Shown here piece after piece: positions 44,292 through 55,100 of a stretch of DNA of 64,000 bases. A program made the position numbers and the translations under genes. The stretch comes from Azomonas tarimensis. GTDB lineage: Bacteria; Pseudomonadota; Gammaproteobacteria; Pseudomonadales; Pseudomonadaceae. Below the pieces are notes generated by a model. It was not told the DNA's origin, did not search any database, and saw nothing but the letters and a program-made list of their open reading frames with translations. The stretch's first letter is position 1, and each line of letters opens with the position of its first letter. Location of the stretch: positions 868,001-932,000 of the forward strand of contig NZ_JBHRXZ010000022.1 of the NCBI RefSeq assembly GCF_042648805.1, in the 5' to 3' direction.

Positions 44292-46205
44292 ATGGCCGTA
44301 CGACGCACGCGCAAAGACGATGGCAGCCAGTGGACCGCGGCGGACAGCCGCAGCCTGTATGGCATTCGTCATTGGGGCGCCGGTTATTACGCAATCAATG
44401 ATAACGGCCAGGTCGAGGTGCGTCCCCACGGGCCGGAAACCCGGCCCATCGAGTTCACTCCGTTGATCGAGCAGCTGCGCGAGGCCGGGCTGAGCCTGCC
44501 ATTGCTGGTGCGCTTCCCGGATATCCTGCAGGACCGTGTGCGCCGCCTTACCGGTGCCTTCGACGCCAATATCGATCGGATGGACTATCACGGCCGGTAT
44601 TCGGCGCTGTTTCCCATCAAGGTCAATCAGCAAGAAGCGGTGATCAAGAACATCATCGCCACCGAAAACGTCTCCATCGGCCTGGAAGCCGGCTCCAAGC
44701 CGGAGCTGATGGCGGTGCTGGCGCTGGCGCCGAAAGGCGGCACCATCGTCTGCAATGGCTACAAGGACCGTGAGTTCATCCGGTTGGCACTGATGGGCCA
44801 GAAGCTGGGCCACAATGTGTTCATCGTGATCGAGAAGGAGTCCGAGGTCGGCCTGGTGATCGAGGAGGCCGAGGCCTTGGGGCTCGTGCCCCAGGTGGGG
44901 TTGCGGGTGCGGCTGGCGTCGCTGAGTTCGTCGAAATGGGCCGATACCGGTGGCGAGCGCTCAAAGTTCGGTCTGTCGGCCGCCCAGCTGTTGCGGGTCA
45001 TCGAGCGCTTTCGCGCCGCCGGGGTGGAGCAGGGGGTTCGTCTGCTGCACTTTCACATGGGCTCGCAGATCGCCAACCTGGCCGACTACCGCCAGGGCTT
45101 TCGCGAAGCCATCCGCTACTACGCCGAGCTGCGGGCGTTGGGTCTGCCGGTCGACCATATCGATGTCGGCGGTGGCCTGGGGGTGGACTACGACGGCACC
45201 CATTCGCGCAATGCCAGCTCCATCAACTACGACGTGGACGAGTACGCCGGTACCGTGGTGGGCATGCTCAAGGAGTTCTGCGATCGCCAGGAGCTGCCGC
45301 ACCCGCACATCTTTTCCGAGAGCGGCCGGGCCATGACCGCGCACCACGCGGTGCTGGTGATCCAGGTCACCGATATAGAGCGGCACAACGACGAGGTGCC
45401 GGTAGTGGAGAATCCTGAGGAGTTGTCGGATATCGTCCGCTCGCTGGTGGAGCTGCTGGAGCCGACCGACCCCGAGATGGTCACCGAAACCTACTGGCGC
45501 GCCACGCATTACATCAGCGAGGCCAATGCCCAGTACGCCTCCGGCAAGCTGACCCTGGCGCACAAGGCGCTGGCCGAGCAGAGCTACTATGCCATCTGCC
45601 GTCGCCTGCACGACCAGCTCAAGGCCCGTCAGCGCTCGCACCGGGCGGTGATCGATGAGCTCAACGACAAGCTGGCAGACAAGTACATCTGCAACTTCTC
45701 GGTGTTCCAGAGCCTGCCCGATACCTGGGCCATCGACCAGATCCTGCCCATCGTGCCGCTTCACCGGCTCACCGAGGAGCCGGGCCGTCGCGCGGTTCTG
45801 CAGGACCTGACCTGCGATTCGGACGGCAAGATCAAGCATTACGTGGACGAGCAGAGCATCGAGAGCAGCATGCCGGCCCACGAGCTGCGCCCGGGCGAGG
45901 AATACTTCCTTGGGGTTTTCCTGGTCGGCGCTTACCAGGAGATCCTGGGCGACATGCATAACCTGTTCGGCGACACCGATTCGGTGAATGTCTACCAGCG
46001 GCCCGATGGCAGTTACTATCACGCCGGCATCGAGACGCACGACACCATCGAAGACATGCTGCGCTATGTGCACCTCTCGCCTGAGGAGCTGATGAGTCGC
46101 TACCGCGACAAGGTGGCGGGCGCGGGTTTGAGCGCCCGCGAGCGCAGCCAGTTCGTCGATGCACTGCGGCTGGGACTGACCCGCTCGTCCTACCTCACGC
46201 CCTGA
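44292..46205 (+). CDS. speA: Biosynthetic arginine decarboxylase
   Basis: PLP enzyme making agmatine from arginine, on the path to putrescine and spermidine. The 637-residue protein is the SpeA type: the PLP lysine is in SALFPIKVNQQEAV (about residue 109), the glycine-rich phosphate site is HIDVGGGLGVDYDGTHS, and FSESGRAMTAHHAV and CDSDGKI follow. The ATG at 44292 (MAVRRTRKDDGSQWT) is preceded by GGAGAG. Longer open frames run back into the repeat array and are artefacts. In P. aeruginosa, speA and the SUI1 gene are also neighbours. The array may influence its expression; this is untested. Confidence 0.95.
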   Translation: MAVRRTRKDDGSQWTAADSRSLYGIRHWGAGYYAINDNGQVEVRPHGPETRPIEFTPLIEQLREAGLSLPLLVRFPDILQDRVRRLTGAFDANIDRMDYHGRYSALFPIKVNQQEAVIKNIIATENVSIGLEAGSKPELMAVLALAPKGGTIVCNGYKDREFIRLALMGQKLGHNVFIVIEKESEVGLVIEEAEALGLVPQVGLRVRLASLSSSKWADTGGERSKFGLSAAQLLRVIERFRAAGVEQGVRLLHFHMGSQIANLADYRQGFREAIRYYAELRALGLPVDHIDVGGGLGVDYDGTHSRNASSINYDVDEYAGTVVGMLKEFCDRQELPHPHIFSESGRAMTAHHAVLVIQVTDIERHNDEVPVVENPEELSDIVRSLVELLEPTDPEMVTETYWRATHYISEANAQYASGKLTLAHKALAEQSYYAICRRLHDQLKARQRSHRAVIDELNDKLADKYICNFSVFQSLPDTWAIDQILPIVPLHRLTEEPGRRAVLQDLTCDSDGKIKHYVDEQSIESSMPAHELRPGEEYFLGVFLVGAYQEILGDMHNLFGDTDSVNVYQRPDGSYYHAGIETHDTIEDMLRYVHLSPEELMSRYRDKVAGAGLSARERSQFVDALRLGLTRSSYLTP

Positions 46206-46354
46206 GCCGAGGTGCCCGGTGCTGGCAAGATGCCGCCCGTCAAGATCGGGTGGCAGGCCGCTGGACCCGTTTTGGCGACGCGCTTATGCTTGGCGCTTTG
46301 GTTGACACGAACGCAGGGATATTGTCCTGGTCCTGCACTGAGGAGAAGCGCCTC

Positions 46355-48610
46355 TTGGCCACTACGGAACTCGAACGTTTGGCCGCATTGCTGGGTAGCA
46401 GCACGGCTTGCGCCGACGAACCGATCCGCACCCCCGGCAGCATCCAGCCCCACGGTTTTCTATTTGTTCTGGATGAACAGTTACGGATAACCCAGCTCAG
46501 CGAGAACGTGCAGCAATGGCTAGGCGTCGCGCCTGAGCAACTGATCGGGCAGACCCCGACAGCCTGGCTCGACGACGGACCCGCGTCGCTGGTCGAGCGG
46601 CTCAAGCAGCTCGCTCATGACGAGCCGCATCCTTTCCACGTGGGTGATCTGAGGTTGCTCGGCGACCGCGAGAACCTGCGTTTCGCCTGCACCGCGCACC
46701 GCAGCGGGAATGCCTTCATCCTCGAGTTCGAGCCGGTGGAGCGCTCTTCGCACGATGCCGCCGCTTCGCTGTACCCCCTGGTGCACCGCTTCGTCGCCAA
46801 ACTGAAACACGATGCCTCGGTCGAGGAACTGTGCCGTTTCGCCTGCACAGAATTCAAACAGATCACTGGATTTGGCCGGGTCATGGCCTATCGCTTTGAT
46901 GTCGGCGGCAATGGCAAGGTGCTGGCCGAGACCGCCGGCCCTGGCTACGACAGCTATCTCGGGTTGTGCTTCCCTGCCAGCGACATTCCGGCCCAGGCAC
47001 GCACGCTGTATCTGGCCAACCGGATTCGAGTGATCCCTACCGCCGACTACCACCCGGTGGGCCTGCGAGCCCCAGCGAGCGGCGAGCCCCTCGATCTGAG
47101 CTTTGCCGGCTTGCGTAGTGTGTCGCCGGTGCATCTGCAATACATGCGCAACATGGGTACCCAAGCCTCGATGTCCATTTCCATCGTGGTGCAGGGGCAG
47201 CTGTGGGGAATGATCTCCTGCCATGACCTGGCGCCGCGCACTGTGGGTCTGCAGACCCGTACCGCCTGCGAGCTGCTGGGTCGGATTCTGTCCTTGCAGA
47301 TCGAGGCGCGAGAGTTGCAGGCCCTGGCCGAACGCCAGTTGCAGTTGCGCCAGTTGATTGTCCGCATGCTCTCGGCCATGGCCGACGAGGACAGCATCAG
47401 CGAGGGTCTCAAAGCCGTTCCGGATGCCCTGCTCGGCTTTGGCGGCGCATGCGGTGCGGCGATCGTCTTCGCTGATCAGATCGAGCTCATCGGGCACACG
47501 CCTGCAGCTGGAGGGGTCGCCGCACTGGTCGACCAGTTGGCCGGCCGTGGGGACCGCGCCGAAGTATTCCACAGCGACAATCTCGGCATCGACCTGCCCG
47601 GCTTGCCCGGTTTCGACGACATTGCCGGGGCCATGGCGCTGTCGATTTCGGAGCTGCACCCTCACTACCTGATCTGGTTCCGCCCGGAAGTGGTAAGAAC
47701 CGTGACCTGGGCAGGCCAGCCCGCCAAGTCACTGGACGAGCGCGGTGTGCTGAACCCGCGCAACAGTTTCGAGAGCTGGCAGGAGACCTCGCATGGCACC
47801 TCCCTGCCTTGGGAGTCGGTCGAGCTGGAGAGCGCCCGTGACCTGCGCGCGGCGCTCCTCGGCATCGTTCTGCGCAAGGCCGAGGAGCTGGCGCAACTGG
47901 CCGGCGAACTCAGCCGGAGCAACAAGGAGCTCGAGGCCTTTTCCTACAGCGTTTCCCACGACCTGCGGGCGCCCTTGCGGCATATCGCGGGCTACGCCGA
48001 GCTGCTGGGAGACTTCGACGGCAGCAATCTCTCCGAACGAGGGCTGCGGTTTCTGGAGAACATCGGCGACTCGGCGCGTTTTGCCGGCACCCTGGTGGAC
48101 AACCTGCTGAGTTTCTCGCAGATGGGCCGCGCCGCACTGCATCTCTCGGACGTCAATCTCGAGGCGCTGATCGAAGCGATTCGCCAGGAAATGACTCCCG
48201 ACTACGAAGGGCGTGACATACACTGGAAGGTCGACACCTTGCCCATCGTGGTGGCGGACGCGGCCTTCATCCATCTCGCGTTGCGCAACCTGCTGTCCAA
48301 TGCCATCAAGTACACTCGCGGACGCGAGCCCGCGGTGATCGAGGTCGGGACCCTGCCCGGAGAGGAGGAGACCATCCTCTTCATCCGCGACAATGGGGTA
48401 GGCTTCGACATGGAGTACGTGGGCAAGCTGTTTGGCGTGTTCCAGCGACTGCACCACGTCGATGAGTTCGAGGGGACCGGTATCGGCCTGGCGAGTGTGC
48501 GGCGCATCATAGAACGCCATGAAGGATGTGTCTGGGCGGAGGGTGCGCCGGGGCAGGGCGCAACCTTCTATTTTTCGCTGCCACGCCATAGCTATAGCTC
48601 AGTGATGTAA
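46355..48610 (+). CDS. bphP: Bacteriophytochrome histidine kinase BphP
   Basis: Red/far-red photoreceptor kinase using biliverdin. Domains: PAS with the chromophore cysteine (STACADEP, Cys19 counting from the TTG start), then GSIQPHGFLF; GAF with PASDIPAQARTLYLANRIR (about 206); PHY with the tongue motif NPRNSFESWQE; HisKA with phospho-His in SYSVSHDLRAPLRHI (about 535); HATPase with NLLSNAIKYT, DNGVGFD and GTGIGLA. I favour the TTG at 46355 because AGGAG lies nine bases before it; an ATG at 46286 and a GTG at 46250 are in frame but lack a good ribosome-binding site. It is followed by a cognate-looking response regulator after 13 bases. Confidence 0.93.
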   Translation: MATTELERLAALLGSSTACADEPIRTPGSIQPHGFLFVLDEQLRITQLSENVQQWLGVAPEQLIGQTPTAWLDDGPASLVERLKQLAHDEPHPFHVGDLRLLGDRENLRFACTAHRSGNAFILEFEPVERSSHDAAASLYPLVHRFVAKLKHDASVEELCRFACTEFKQITGFGRVMAYRFDVGGNGKVLAETAGPGYDSYLGLCFPASDIPAQARTLYLANRIRVIPTADYHPVGLRAPASGEPLDLSFAGLRSVSPVHLQYMRNMGTQASMSISIVVQGQLWGMISCHDLAPRTVGLQTRTACELLGRILSLQIEARELQALAERQLQLRQLIVRMLSAMADEDSISEGLKAVPDALLGFGGACGAAIVFADQIELIGHTPAAGGVAALVDQLAGRGDRAEVFHSDNLGIDLPGLPGFDDIAGAMALSISELHPHYLIWFRPEVVRTVTWAGQPAKSLDERGVLNPRNSFESWQETSHGTSLPWESVELESARDLRAALLGIVLRKAEELAQLAGELSRSNKELEAFSYSVSHDLRAPLRHIAGYAELLGDFDGSNLSERGLRFLENIGDSARFAGTLVDNLLSFSQMGRAALHLSDVNLEALIEAIRQEMTPDYEGRDIHWKVDTLPIVVADAAFIHLALRNLLSNAIKYTRGREPAVIEVGTLPGEEETILFIRDNGVGFDMEYVGKLFGVFQRLHHVDEFEGTGIGLASVRRIIERHEGCVWAEGAPGQGATFYFSLPRHSYSSVM

Positions 48611-48623
48611 GACGGACTATTCA

Positions 48624-49121
48624 ATGCTCAAGCCCATTCTGCTGGTCGAAGACAACCCTCACGATCTGGAATTGACCCTGGTGGCGCTGGAACGCAGCCG
48701 GTTGGCCAACGACGTGGTGATACAGCGTGACGGTGCCGAGGCGCTCGATTACCTGCTGCGCCGGGGCCGGCACGGGGATCGTCCGGCGGGCAACCCGGCG
48801 GTCATCCTGCTCGACCTCAAGCTGCCCAAGGTCGACGGGCTGGAGGTACTGGAGGCCGTCCGCCAGTCACCGATGCTGCGCACCATCCCGGTGGTCATGC
48901 TGACTTCTTCGCGCGAAGAGCCTGATCTTGATCGGGCTTACCAGCTCGGGGTGAACGCTTACGTGGTCAAGCCGGTCGAATTCCAGGATTTCGTGGCTGC
49001 CATCAGCGACCTCGGAATCTTCTGGGCCGTATTGAACGAGCCGCCTCCTGGCTCCATGCGTCTGCAGCGTGCACGGCAACCGAAATCCCTACTTCTTCCC
49101 AAGGGCAAGCCTTCCCTCTAG
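48624..49121 (+). CDS. Single-domain response regulator (Rcp1-like), likely partner of BphP
   Basis: A 165-residue REC domain without an output domain, of the phytochrome-associated Rcp1 type: ILLVEDNPHDLELTLVALER, phospho-acceptor Asp in ILLDLKLPKVDGLEVL, conserved VMLTSSREEPD and YVVKPVEFQDF. The long beta3-alpha3 part (RRGRHGDRPAGNPAV) is typical of Rcp1 proteins. Its position 13 bases after bphP argues that it receives phosphate from BphP and passes it on, perhaps through the next kinase. Confidence 0.9.
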   Translation: MLKPILLVEDNPHDLELTLVALERSRLANDVVIQRDGAEALDYLLRRGRHGDRPAGNPAVILLDLKLPKVDGLEVLEAVRQSPMLRTIPVVMLTSSREEPDLDRAYQLGVNAYVVKPVEFQDFVAAISDLGIFWAVLNEPPPGSMRLQRARQPKSLLLPKGKPSL

Positions 49122-49161
49122 GGCAGCCATCGTTCACCCCTGATCACTGAGCTTTGCTCTT

Positions 49162-51573
49162 ATGCCCGGCAACGACCACATTTCTCTGCTGTTGATCGAG
49201 GATAGCCCGCACGATGTCGAACTGGTGCTGGCCGTTCTCGAACGCAGCGGCTACAGCCTCGACGTGCAGGTGATGCACGATCGGGCGAACGTCGTGTCGG
49301 CCCTGTCGAGGCAGAGCTTCGACCTGATCGTTTCGGACTTCATCCTGCCCGGCTTCTCCGGTGCTCAGGCGCTTGAAATTGCCAGGCAACTGGCGCCGGA
49401 GACGCCCTTCCTGTTCCTCTCCGGCGTCTTTGGCGAGCAGCACGCGGTCGAGATGATGCGCCTTGGGGCTGTTGACTATGTCCTGAAGCAGAACATGAGC
49501 CTGCTGCCCCAGGCGGTAGGTCGGGCTGTCAGCGAGGTGCGCGAGCGGCGAGAGCGGCGTCGGGTGACCGATGAACTGCACCGGGTCGAGGCCAGGGCAC
49601 GGCTGGCCATCGATGCGGCCAACCTGGGCACCTGGGAGTTCGACCCGCGCAGCGGCGAACTCATTCTTGATGAGCGCAGCCAGGCGATGTTTGCGTTCAC
49701 TCCGACGACGCCCGTCACCCTGCGCAAACTGGCCGCGCGTTGTCACCCGAGCGACCGCAGGCTGATCCGTTCAGCGTTGCGTCAGGCGATGTCGCCCGAT
49801 GGCCGCGATGGCTATCACGTGGAGTTTCGCGTGCGCCTGGCGGATGGCCCGGAGCGCTGGCTGTCATCGCGCGGGCGGGCCTTCGTCAAGGATGGCACCT
49901 GTCTGCAGTTTGTCGGAGTATTGGCCGATGTGACCGAACAGCGACTGGCGGCCGAAGCCCTCGAGCGGCTCAACGAAACGCTCGGAGAGCGGGTCGAGCG
50001 GCGCACCCGTGAGCGCGACCGGACCTGGGAGCTGTCGCGCGACCTGCTGGCGGTGGTCGATTACGAGACCCGTCCGGTGGCGCTCAACCCGGCCTGGGAA
50101 GAAGCGCTTTGCTGGCCGCGTCGCGAGTTGATGCAGCGCTCGATGCTGGCGCTGCTGCACCCGGACGATGTGGCCAGCACTCGCCAGGATCTGCAGCGAC
50201 TGCGCCAGGGCAAGCTTACCACCCGCTTCATCAATCGCCTGCGGCATGCGGACGGCAGCTACCGGTCGATTTCCTGGGGTGCGGTACCTGACGAAGACAA
50301 GCTCTATATCGTTGGCCGCGACATCACCAGCGAGATCGCCGTCATCGACGAACTGGCGCAGACCAATCGCCAACTGCTCGAGCAGATCGACGAGCGTGAG
50401 CGGGTCGAGGCCACGCTGCAGCAGATGCAGCGGCTCGAGGCGGTGGGTCAGCTGACGGCGGGCGTGGCCCACGATTTCAACAATCTGCTGACGATTATCC
50501 TGATCAACGCCACCTTTCTCGGGCGCGATCTGGAGAAAGGCGTTGACCGCGAGAAGATGGCCGGGCGCCTGCACAACATCCGCGACGCCGGTGAGCGGGG
50601 CGCGCGGCTGACCAACCAACTGCTGGCCTTTTCCCGTCGTCAGCAGCTGACCCCCGAGCCGGTCAACCTCAACGACACCCTGGTCGGCATGCTCGATCTG
50701 CTCAAGAGTACCTTGGGGGGCGGCGTCTGGGTGGAAACCGACACCGCCGACGCGCTCTGGCCGGCGCTGGTCGACCCGACCCAGATCGAGCTGATCATCC
50801 TCAATCTGGCGATCAATGCGCGCGACGCAATGGGCTCGGGCGGCACCCTGCGGCTGGCCACGGCCAACCAGCGCATCACCGCGGCGGCGCAGCGTGCCGA
50901 AGAGCCCGAGCCGGGCGAGTACGTGGTGCTCATCGTCGAGGACACCGGCAGTGGCATGAGCGATGAGGTGCTGGCCAAGGCCTTCGAGCCGTTCTTCACC
51001 ACCAAGGAAATCGGCAAGGGTTCCGGCCTGGGCCTGGCCCAGGTGTTTGGCTTTGCCAAGCAGTCTGGAGGTGGGGCTGCGATTGAAACCAAGCTGGGCG
51101 TAGGCACTACTGTCAAAGTGTACCTGCCGCGGGCACTCTTGCGAGAAGCTCTGGCCACGAGCAGCCGGCCCAGGGGGCCCGATGCCGAGCACGGCAGCCT
51201 GACCGCCCGGGTGTTGTTGGTCGATGACGACCCCAACGTGCGCGAGGTCACCGCCGCGATGCTGGACCAGCTGGGCTATGAGGTATTGGTCGCCGATTCC
51301 GGCCCCAATGCCCTGGTCAGTCTCGAGCGCGGCGCCGAGGTGGATCTGTTGCTGGCTGACTTCGCCATGCCGGGGATGAACGGCGGCGAACTGGCCTCGT
51401 TGGTGAATGCACGCTTTCCCGACCTGCCGGTGGTATTCGTTACCGGCTATGCCGAACTGGGGCGCCTGAACGCGGGGGAAACCCTCATCGTGCAGAAACC
51501 CTTCACCGAAGAGTTACTCGATGACACCTTGCGCCAGGCCATCGGACGGGCTCGCTGCCTGGGAGAGATGTGA
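49162..51573 (+). CDS. Hybrid sensor histidine kinase, REC-PAS-PAS-HisKA-HATPase-REC
   Basis: An 803-residue soluble hybrid kinase. An N-terminal REC domain has LLLIEDSPHDVELVLAV and phospho-Asp in IVSDFILPGFSG. Two PAS-like regions follow (about 145-270 and 290-410), then a coiled coil, HisKA with GQLTAGVAHDFNNLLTIILI (His near 437), HATPase with LNLAINARDAM, EDTGSGM and GSGLGLAQV, and a C-terminal REC (VLLVDDDPNVREV; Asp in LLADFAMPGMNG). It has no membrane segments. With receiver domains at both ends it can act as a phosphorelay hub. It lies 40 bases after the Rcp1-like regulator and directly abuts the heme oxygenase gene. Confidence 0.9.
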   Translation: MPGNDHISLLLIEDSPHDVELVLAVLERSGYSLDVQVMHDRANVVSALSRQSFDLIVSDFILPGFSGAQALEIARQLAPETPFLFLSGVFGEQHAVEMMRLGAVDYVLKQNMSLLPQAVGRAVSEVRERRERRRVTDELHRVEARARLAIDAANLGTWEFDPRSGELILDERSQAMFAFTPTTPVTLRKLAARCHPSDRRLIRSALRQAMSPDGRDGYHVEFRVRLADGPERWLSSRGRAFVKDGTCLQFVGVLADVTEQRLAAEALERLNETLGERVERRTRERDRTWELSRDLLAVVDYETRPVALNPAWEEALCWPRRELMQRSMLALLHPDDVASTRQDLQRLRQGKLTTRFINRLRHADGSYRSISWGAVPDEDKLYIVGRDITSEIAVIDELAQTNRQLLEQIDERERVEATLQQMQRLEAVGQLTAGVAHDFNNLLTIILINATFLGRDLEKGVDREKMAGRLHNIRDAGERGARLTNQLLAFSRRQQLTPEPVNLNDTLVGMLDLLKSTLGGGVWVETDTADALWPALVDPTQIELIILNLAINARDAMGSGGTLRLATANQRITAAAQRAEEPEPGEYVVLIVEDTGSGMSDEVLAKAFEPFFTTKEIGKGSGLGLAQVFGFAKQSGGGAAIETKLGVGTTVKVYLPRALLREALATSSRPRGPDAEHGSLTARVLLVDDDPNVREVTAAMLDQLGYEVLVADSGPNALVSLERGAEVDLLLADFAMPGMNGGELASLVNARFPDLPVVFVTGYAELGRLNAGETLIVQKPFTEELLDDTLRQAIGRARCLGEM

Positions 51574-52140
51574 ATGGAAAGTCTCAGGGACCGGCTCAGG
51601 CAGGTGTCTGCCGAGTGGCACGATCAGGTGGACCAGGTGTTTTCCTCGTTTCCGCTGGACACGCCCGAGGGCTACTGCCGTTTTCTCGAAGCCCATGCCC
51701 GCGCGCTGCTGCCTCTCGAGGAGGGCTTGGAAGCAAGAGGCATCGAGCGCTTGCTGCCCGACTGGCACGGCCGCCGTCGCCGCTTCGTGCTGGCCCAGGA
51801 CATCGAAACCCTGGGCGGCAGCGTGCCCAGCGCACCGGCGCTGGAGCTGCCGCAGGGGGACGCCTGGCTATGGGGTGCGGCTTATGTGGTCGAAGGCTCG
51901 CGAATGGGCAGCCGGATGCTCGGCAAGCGCCTGCAGGACAGCGATCGCAGCTGGGCGCACCCGGCGCTGGGCTATCTCTGTCACCGCCTGGATACGCCGC
52001 TGTGGCCCGCCTTCGTCAAGCGTCTCGATGGGCAGGCCGGCACCCTTGACGACGAGGCCATGATCGCCGGCGCGCGGGCCACCTTCGCGTTGTTCCAGGC
52101 CGCCGGGAAAGCGACCAGCGAAGTGCCGGCGTCTGTCTGA
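51574..52140 (+). CDS. bphO: Heme oxygenase, BphO-like
   Basis: Predicted heme oxygenase of 188 residues that opens heme to biliverdin, the chromophore of the nearby bacteriophytochrome. The candidate proximal heme ligand is His16 in SAEWHDQVDQ, and the distal helix reads AAYVVEGSRMGSRMLGKRL, the YxxEGSxxGxxxL pattern of the family. The start ATG directly follows the stop of the hybrid kinase, so translation is coupled. In other pseudomonads bphO stands next to bphP; here two regulator genes lie between. Sequence identity to known BphO is only judged by eye. It converges with the CheB/CheR hybrid across three bases. Confidence 0.85.
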   Translation: MESLRDRLRQVSAEWHDQVDQVFSSFPLDTPEGYCRFLEAHARALLPLEEGLEARGIERLLPDWHGRRRRFVLAQDIETLGGSVPSAPALELPQGDAWLWGAAYVVEGSRMGSRMLGKRLQDSDRSWAHPALGYLCHRLDTPLWPAFVKRLDGQAGTLDDEAMIAGARATFALFQAAGKATSEVPASV

Positions 52141-52143
52141 GCC

Positions 52144-55100
52144 TCAGGTATCGCCGCCGCTTACCAGTCGCTCGATGGTCCCGATCAACTGCTCGAAGGA
52201 GACCGGCTTACCCAGATGTGCTCGGTAGCCCGCCTCCAGGGCCTGCCTGACGTCCTGAGCGCTGCCGTAGCCGGTCAGGGCAATACCCGGCAAGCGCTTT
52301 TCTTCGGACAGTGCCTGGATCGCAGACATCAACTGATGGCCATCCATGCCAGGCATGCCGATGTCCGACAGCAGTAGATCGAAGTCGCGCTCCTTGGCCA
52401 ACGCCAGCGCCTGCTGGCCGCTTCGCGCGGCGTCGACCACGGCGCCTTCCATGGCCAGGAGCATGCGCAATGTTTCCAGTACTTCGGGCGAGTCGTCCAC
52501 CAGCAGGATGCGCAGACCCGTCAGCGCCCCGCTGTCCTGGGTGCTGCAGTCAGGCGCCTCGCTTTCCTGCTGCTCGATCAGCGGCAGCCAGACACTGAAG
52601 CGCGCGCCCCTGCCAGCGCCTTCGGAATGTGCCTCGACCCGGCCGCCGTGGGCCTCCGCGAGCTGGCGGACGAGAGCCAGGCCGATACCCAGACCATCCT
52701 TGTGCCGCTCGGTATGGTGGCCTTCGGCCTGGTCGAACAGGTCGAAGATCTTTGGCAGAAAGTCGCGGTCGATGCCCCGGCCATCGTCGATGACGTCGAG
52801 ACGGGCCATGCTGTCTTCGCGAGTCACGGCCAGTTTGATATGTCCGCCGGTCGGCGTGAACTTCAGCGCGTTGTTGACCAGGTTCCAGAGTATCTGCTCG
52901 ACCCGTCCGCGATCTGCCAGGGCCACCAGATCGGGCCCTGGTTGCACCTGATAGTCGATCTCCAGACCGCCTTCGTAGACTTCCCCATGGGTGCTCTTGA
53001 GTACGTCGTCGATCAGTTCGTTGAGGTTGACCGGCCCCTTGCGCAGCTTGAGCTTGCCGGTACGTACCCTGCTCATCTCAAGCAGGTCGTCGATGATCTG
53101 CGCCTGCCCGCGCACTGATTGAAGAATGGCCTGGGAAGCCTTGGACAATATCGACGAGCCCCGTATGGCCGGTTGGCGAGCCAGAAGCTCAGCGTTCAGT
53201 TGGATGAGGTTGAGTGGGTGCTTGAGCTCATGCGAAACCACCGCGAAGAACTGGTCCTTGCGCAGGCTGCTCGCCTGGCTGCGTTCCAGCAGGTTTTCCT
53301 GGTCCATCTCCTGGTGTTTACGCTGGGTCAGGTCGCGCGCGATCTTCACGAAGCCGCTGTCGTGCTTTTCGCCCAGAGGCGTGACAACGCCGCTGCAATA
53401 GATGCGGGTGCCGTCCTTGTGTCGGTGCCAGCGCTCGTCGTCGCTACGACCTTCTGCCAGGGCACGCTGGCGCTCCTGCTCGGCGGCACCCACGTCGCGA
53501 TCTTCCGGAATGAAAATGGTGTCCGCCGAGCGTCCGCTCATCTCCGCCTGGGTATAGCCGAAGATCAGCTCGGCGCCGCGGTTCCAGCTGGTAACTAGGC
53601 CCTCGGTGTCCATGGTGATGATGGCGAAGTCCTGGGTGCTGTCGGCCACCAGGCGCATCCGTTCTTCTTCTTCATGCAGCTTTTCCTCGGCCTGGCGCCG
53701 CGCGGTGATCTCGATGAAGGTCAGTACCGCGCCGTCGATACGGTCCTCTGTCGTGCGGTAGGGCAGCAGCCGGGCAATGAACCAGCGGCCGTCTGCGCTG
53801 TGTACTTCCCGTTCGATCTGGCCGAGCGATTCGAACACCCTGGCGGCATCCGCGGCGAGCTCTTCATAGCTCAGGCGGTGTGTGATGTCCAGCAGGGAGC
53901 GGCCGGCGTCAGTGGCGATGATATTGAAGATATCGGTGGCACGCGGCGTGTACCATTTGATGCGCAGGGCTCGATCGACGAATACCGTGGCGATGTCAGT
54001 GGAGGCGATCAGATTCTGCAGGTCGTCATTGATCTTGCCTGTTTCCTCGACCTTCGATTTGAGCTCGTGGTTGACCGTGATCAGTTCCTCGTTGATCGAC
54101 TGCAATTCCTCCTTGCTCGTTTCCAGCTCCTCGGTGGCCGAGCGCAGTTCCTCGTTGATCGCTTGCAACTTCTCGTTGGACGCCTTGAGCTCCTCGGTGG
54201 ACGTCTCCGATTGCTCGATGGTGATCTGCAGTTGCTCCTTGGTACGCTGCAGTTCGTTCTCCAGTTGGGAAATGACATTGTCCTTGCCCCGGTCCCGTGG
54301 TTCCTTGACTTCCTTGCTCGTGGTGTCGTCGACCTGATCGAACAGCACCAGGGCGAAATCCTCGCCGGGATCGCCGTCTCGGAACGGGCGCACCACCATG
54401 TTCACGATCACGCTGTTGCCGTCCGGGTTCAGATGGGCCCGGCGCGCCTCGACGCTCTTGCCGGTGTTGGTGGCCTGGAGCAGGGCAGTGCGCAACTCCA
54501 GTTGCAGCTCCGGATGGATCAGCCTGATCAGGTTGTGCGACGGCTCGCCGCCCACGTAGCGCAGGAAATGCCCGGCGCGATCGGACATGTGAACGATATC
54601 GGCGTCGCGATTGACAATGACGCTGGGCGGTGCGTAGAGCTCGATGATTCGCTGATGCAGGTCGGCATAGGAGCCCTTGTGTCGCACCGGCGGTTCGCTC
54701 CTGGATGGCTCGGTCGTGCGTACATAGCCGTCGCTGGGCATCACCGGAGAGTGGCGGTTGGAAACGCCGATCCGGGCGCAGTAGATGCGGTTTTTCTTGT
54801 CGACCGGTGCAAAGAGTTCAGTACACACGTCGGCTGACTCGGAGCTACCTAGAAACAGGAACCCGCCCGGTCGCAGCGCGAAGTGGAACATCCGCAGGAT
54901 TTCCTGTTGCACGCTGCGCTCGAGATAAATGAGCAGGTTACGGCAGCTGATCAGATGCAGGCGGGAAAAGGGTGGGTCGCGTAGCAGGCTGTGCTGGGCG
55001 AACAGGACGTGTTCACGGACTTCTTTCTTGACCCGGTAATGGCTCTGTTCCTTGATGAAGAACTGCCGCAGGCGCGCGGGATTGACGTCGGTGACGATAG

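Noticed and set aside
46250..46354. Longer bphP start sites (GTG 46250, ATG 46286)
   Set aside because: They lack a ribosome-binding site and add residues not typical of phytochrome N-termini; AGGAG is well placed for the TTG at 46355. Not excluded.
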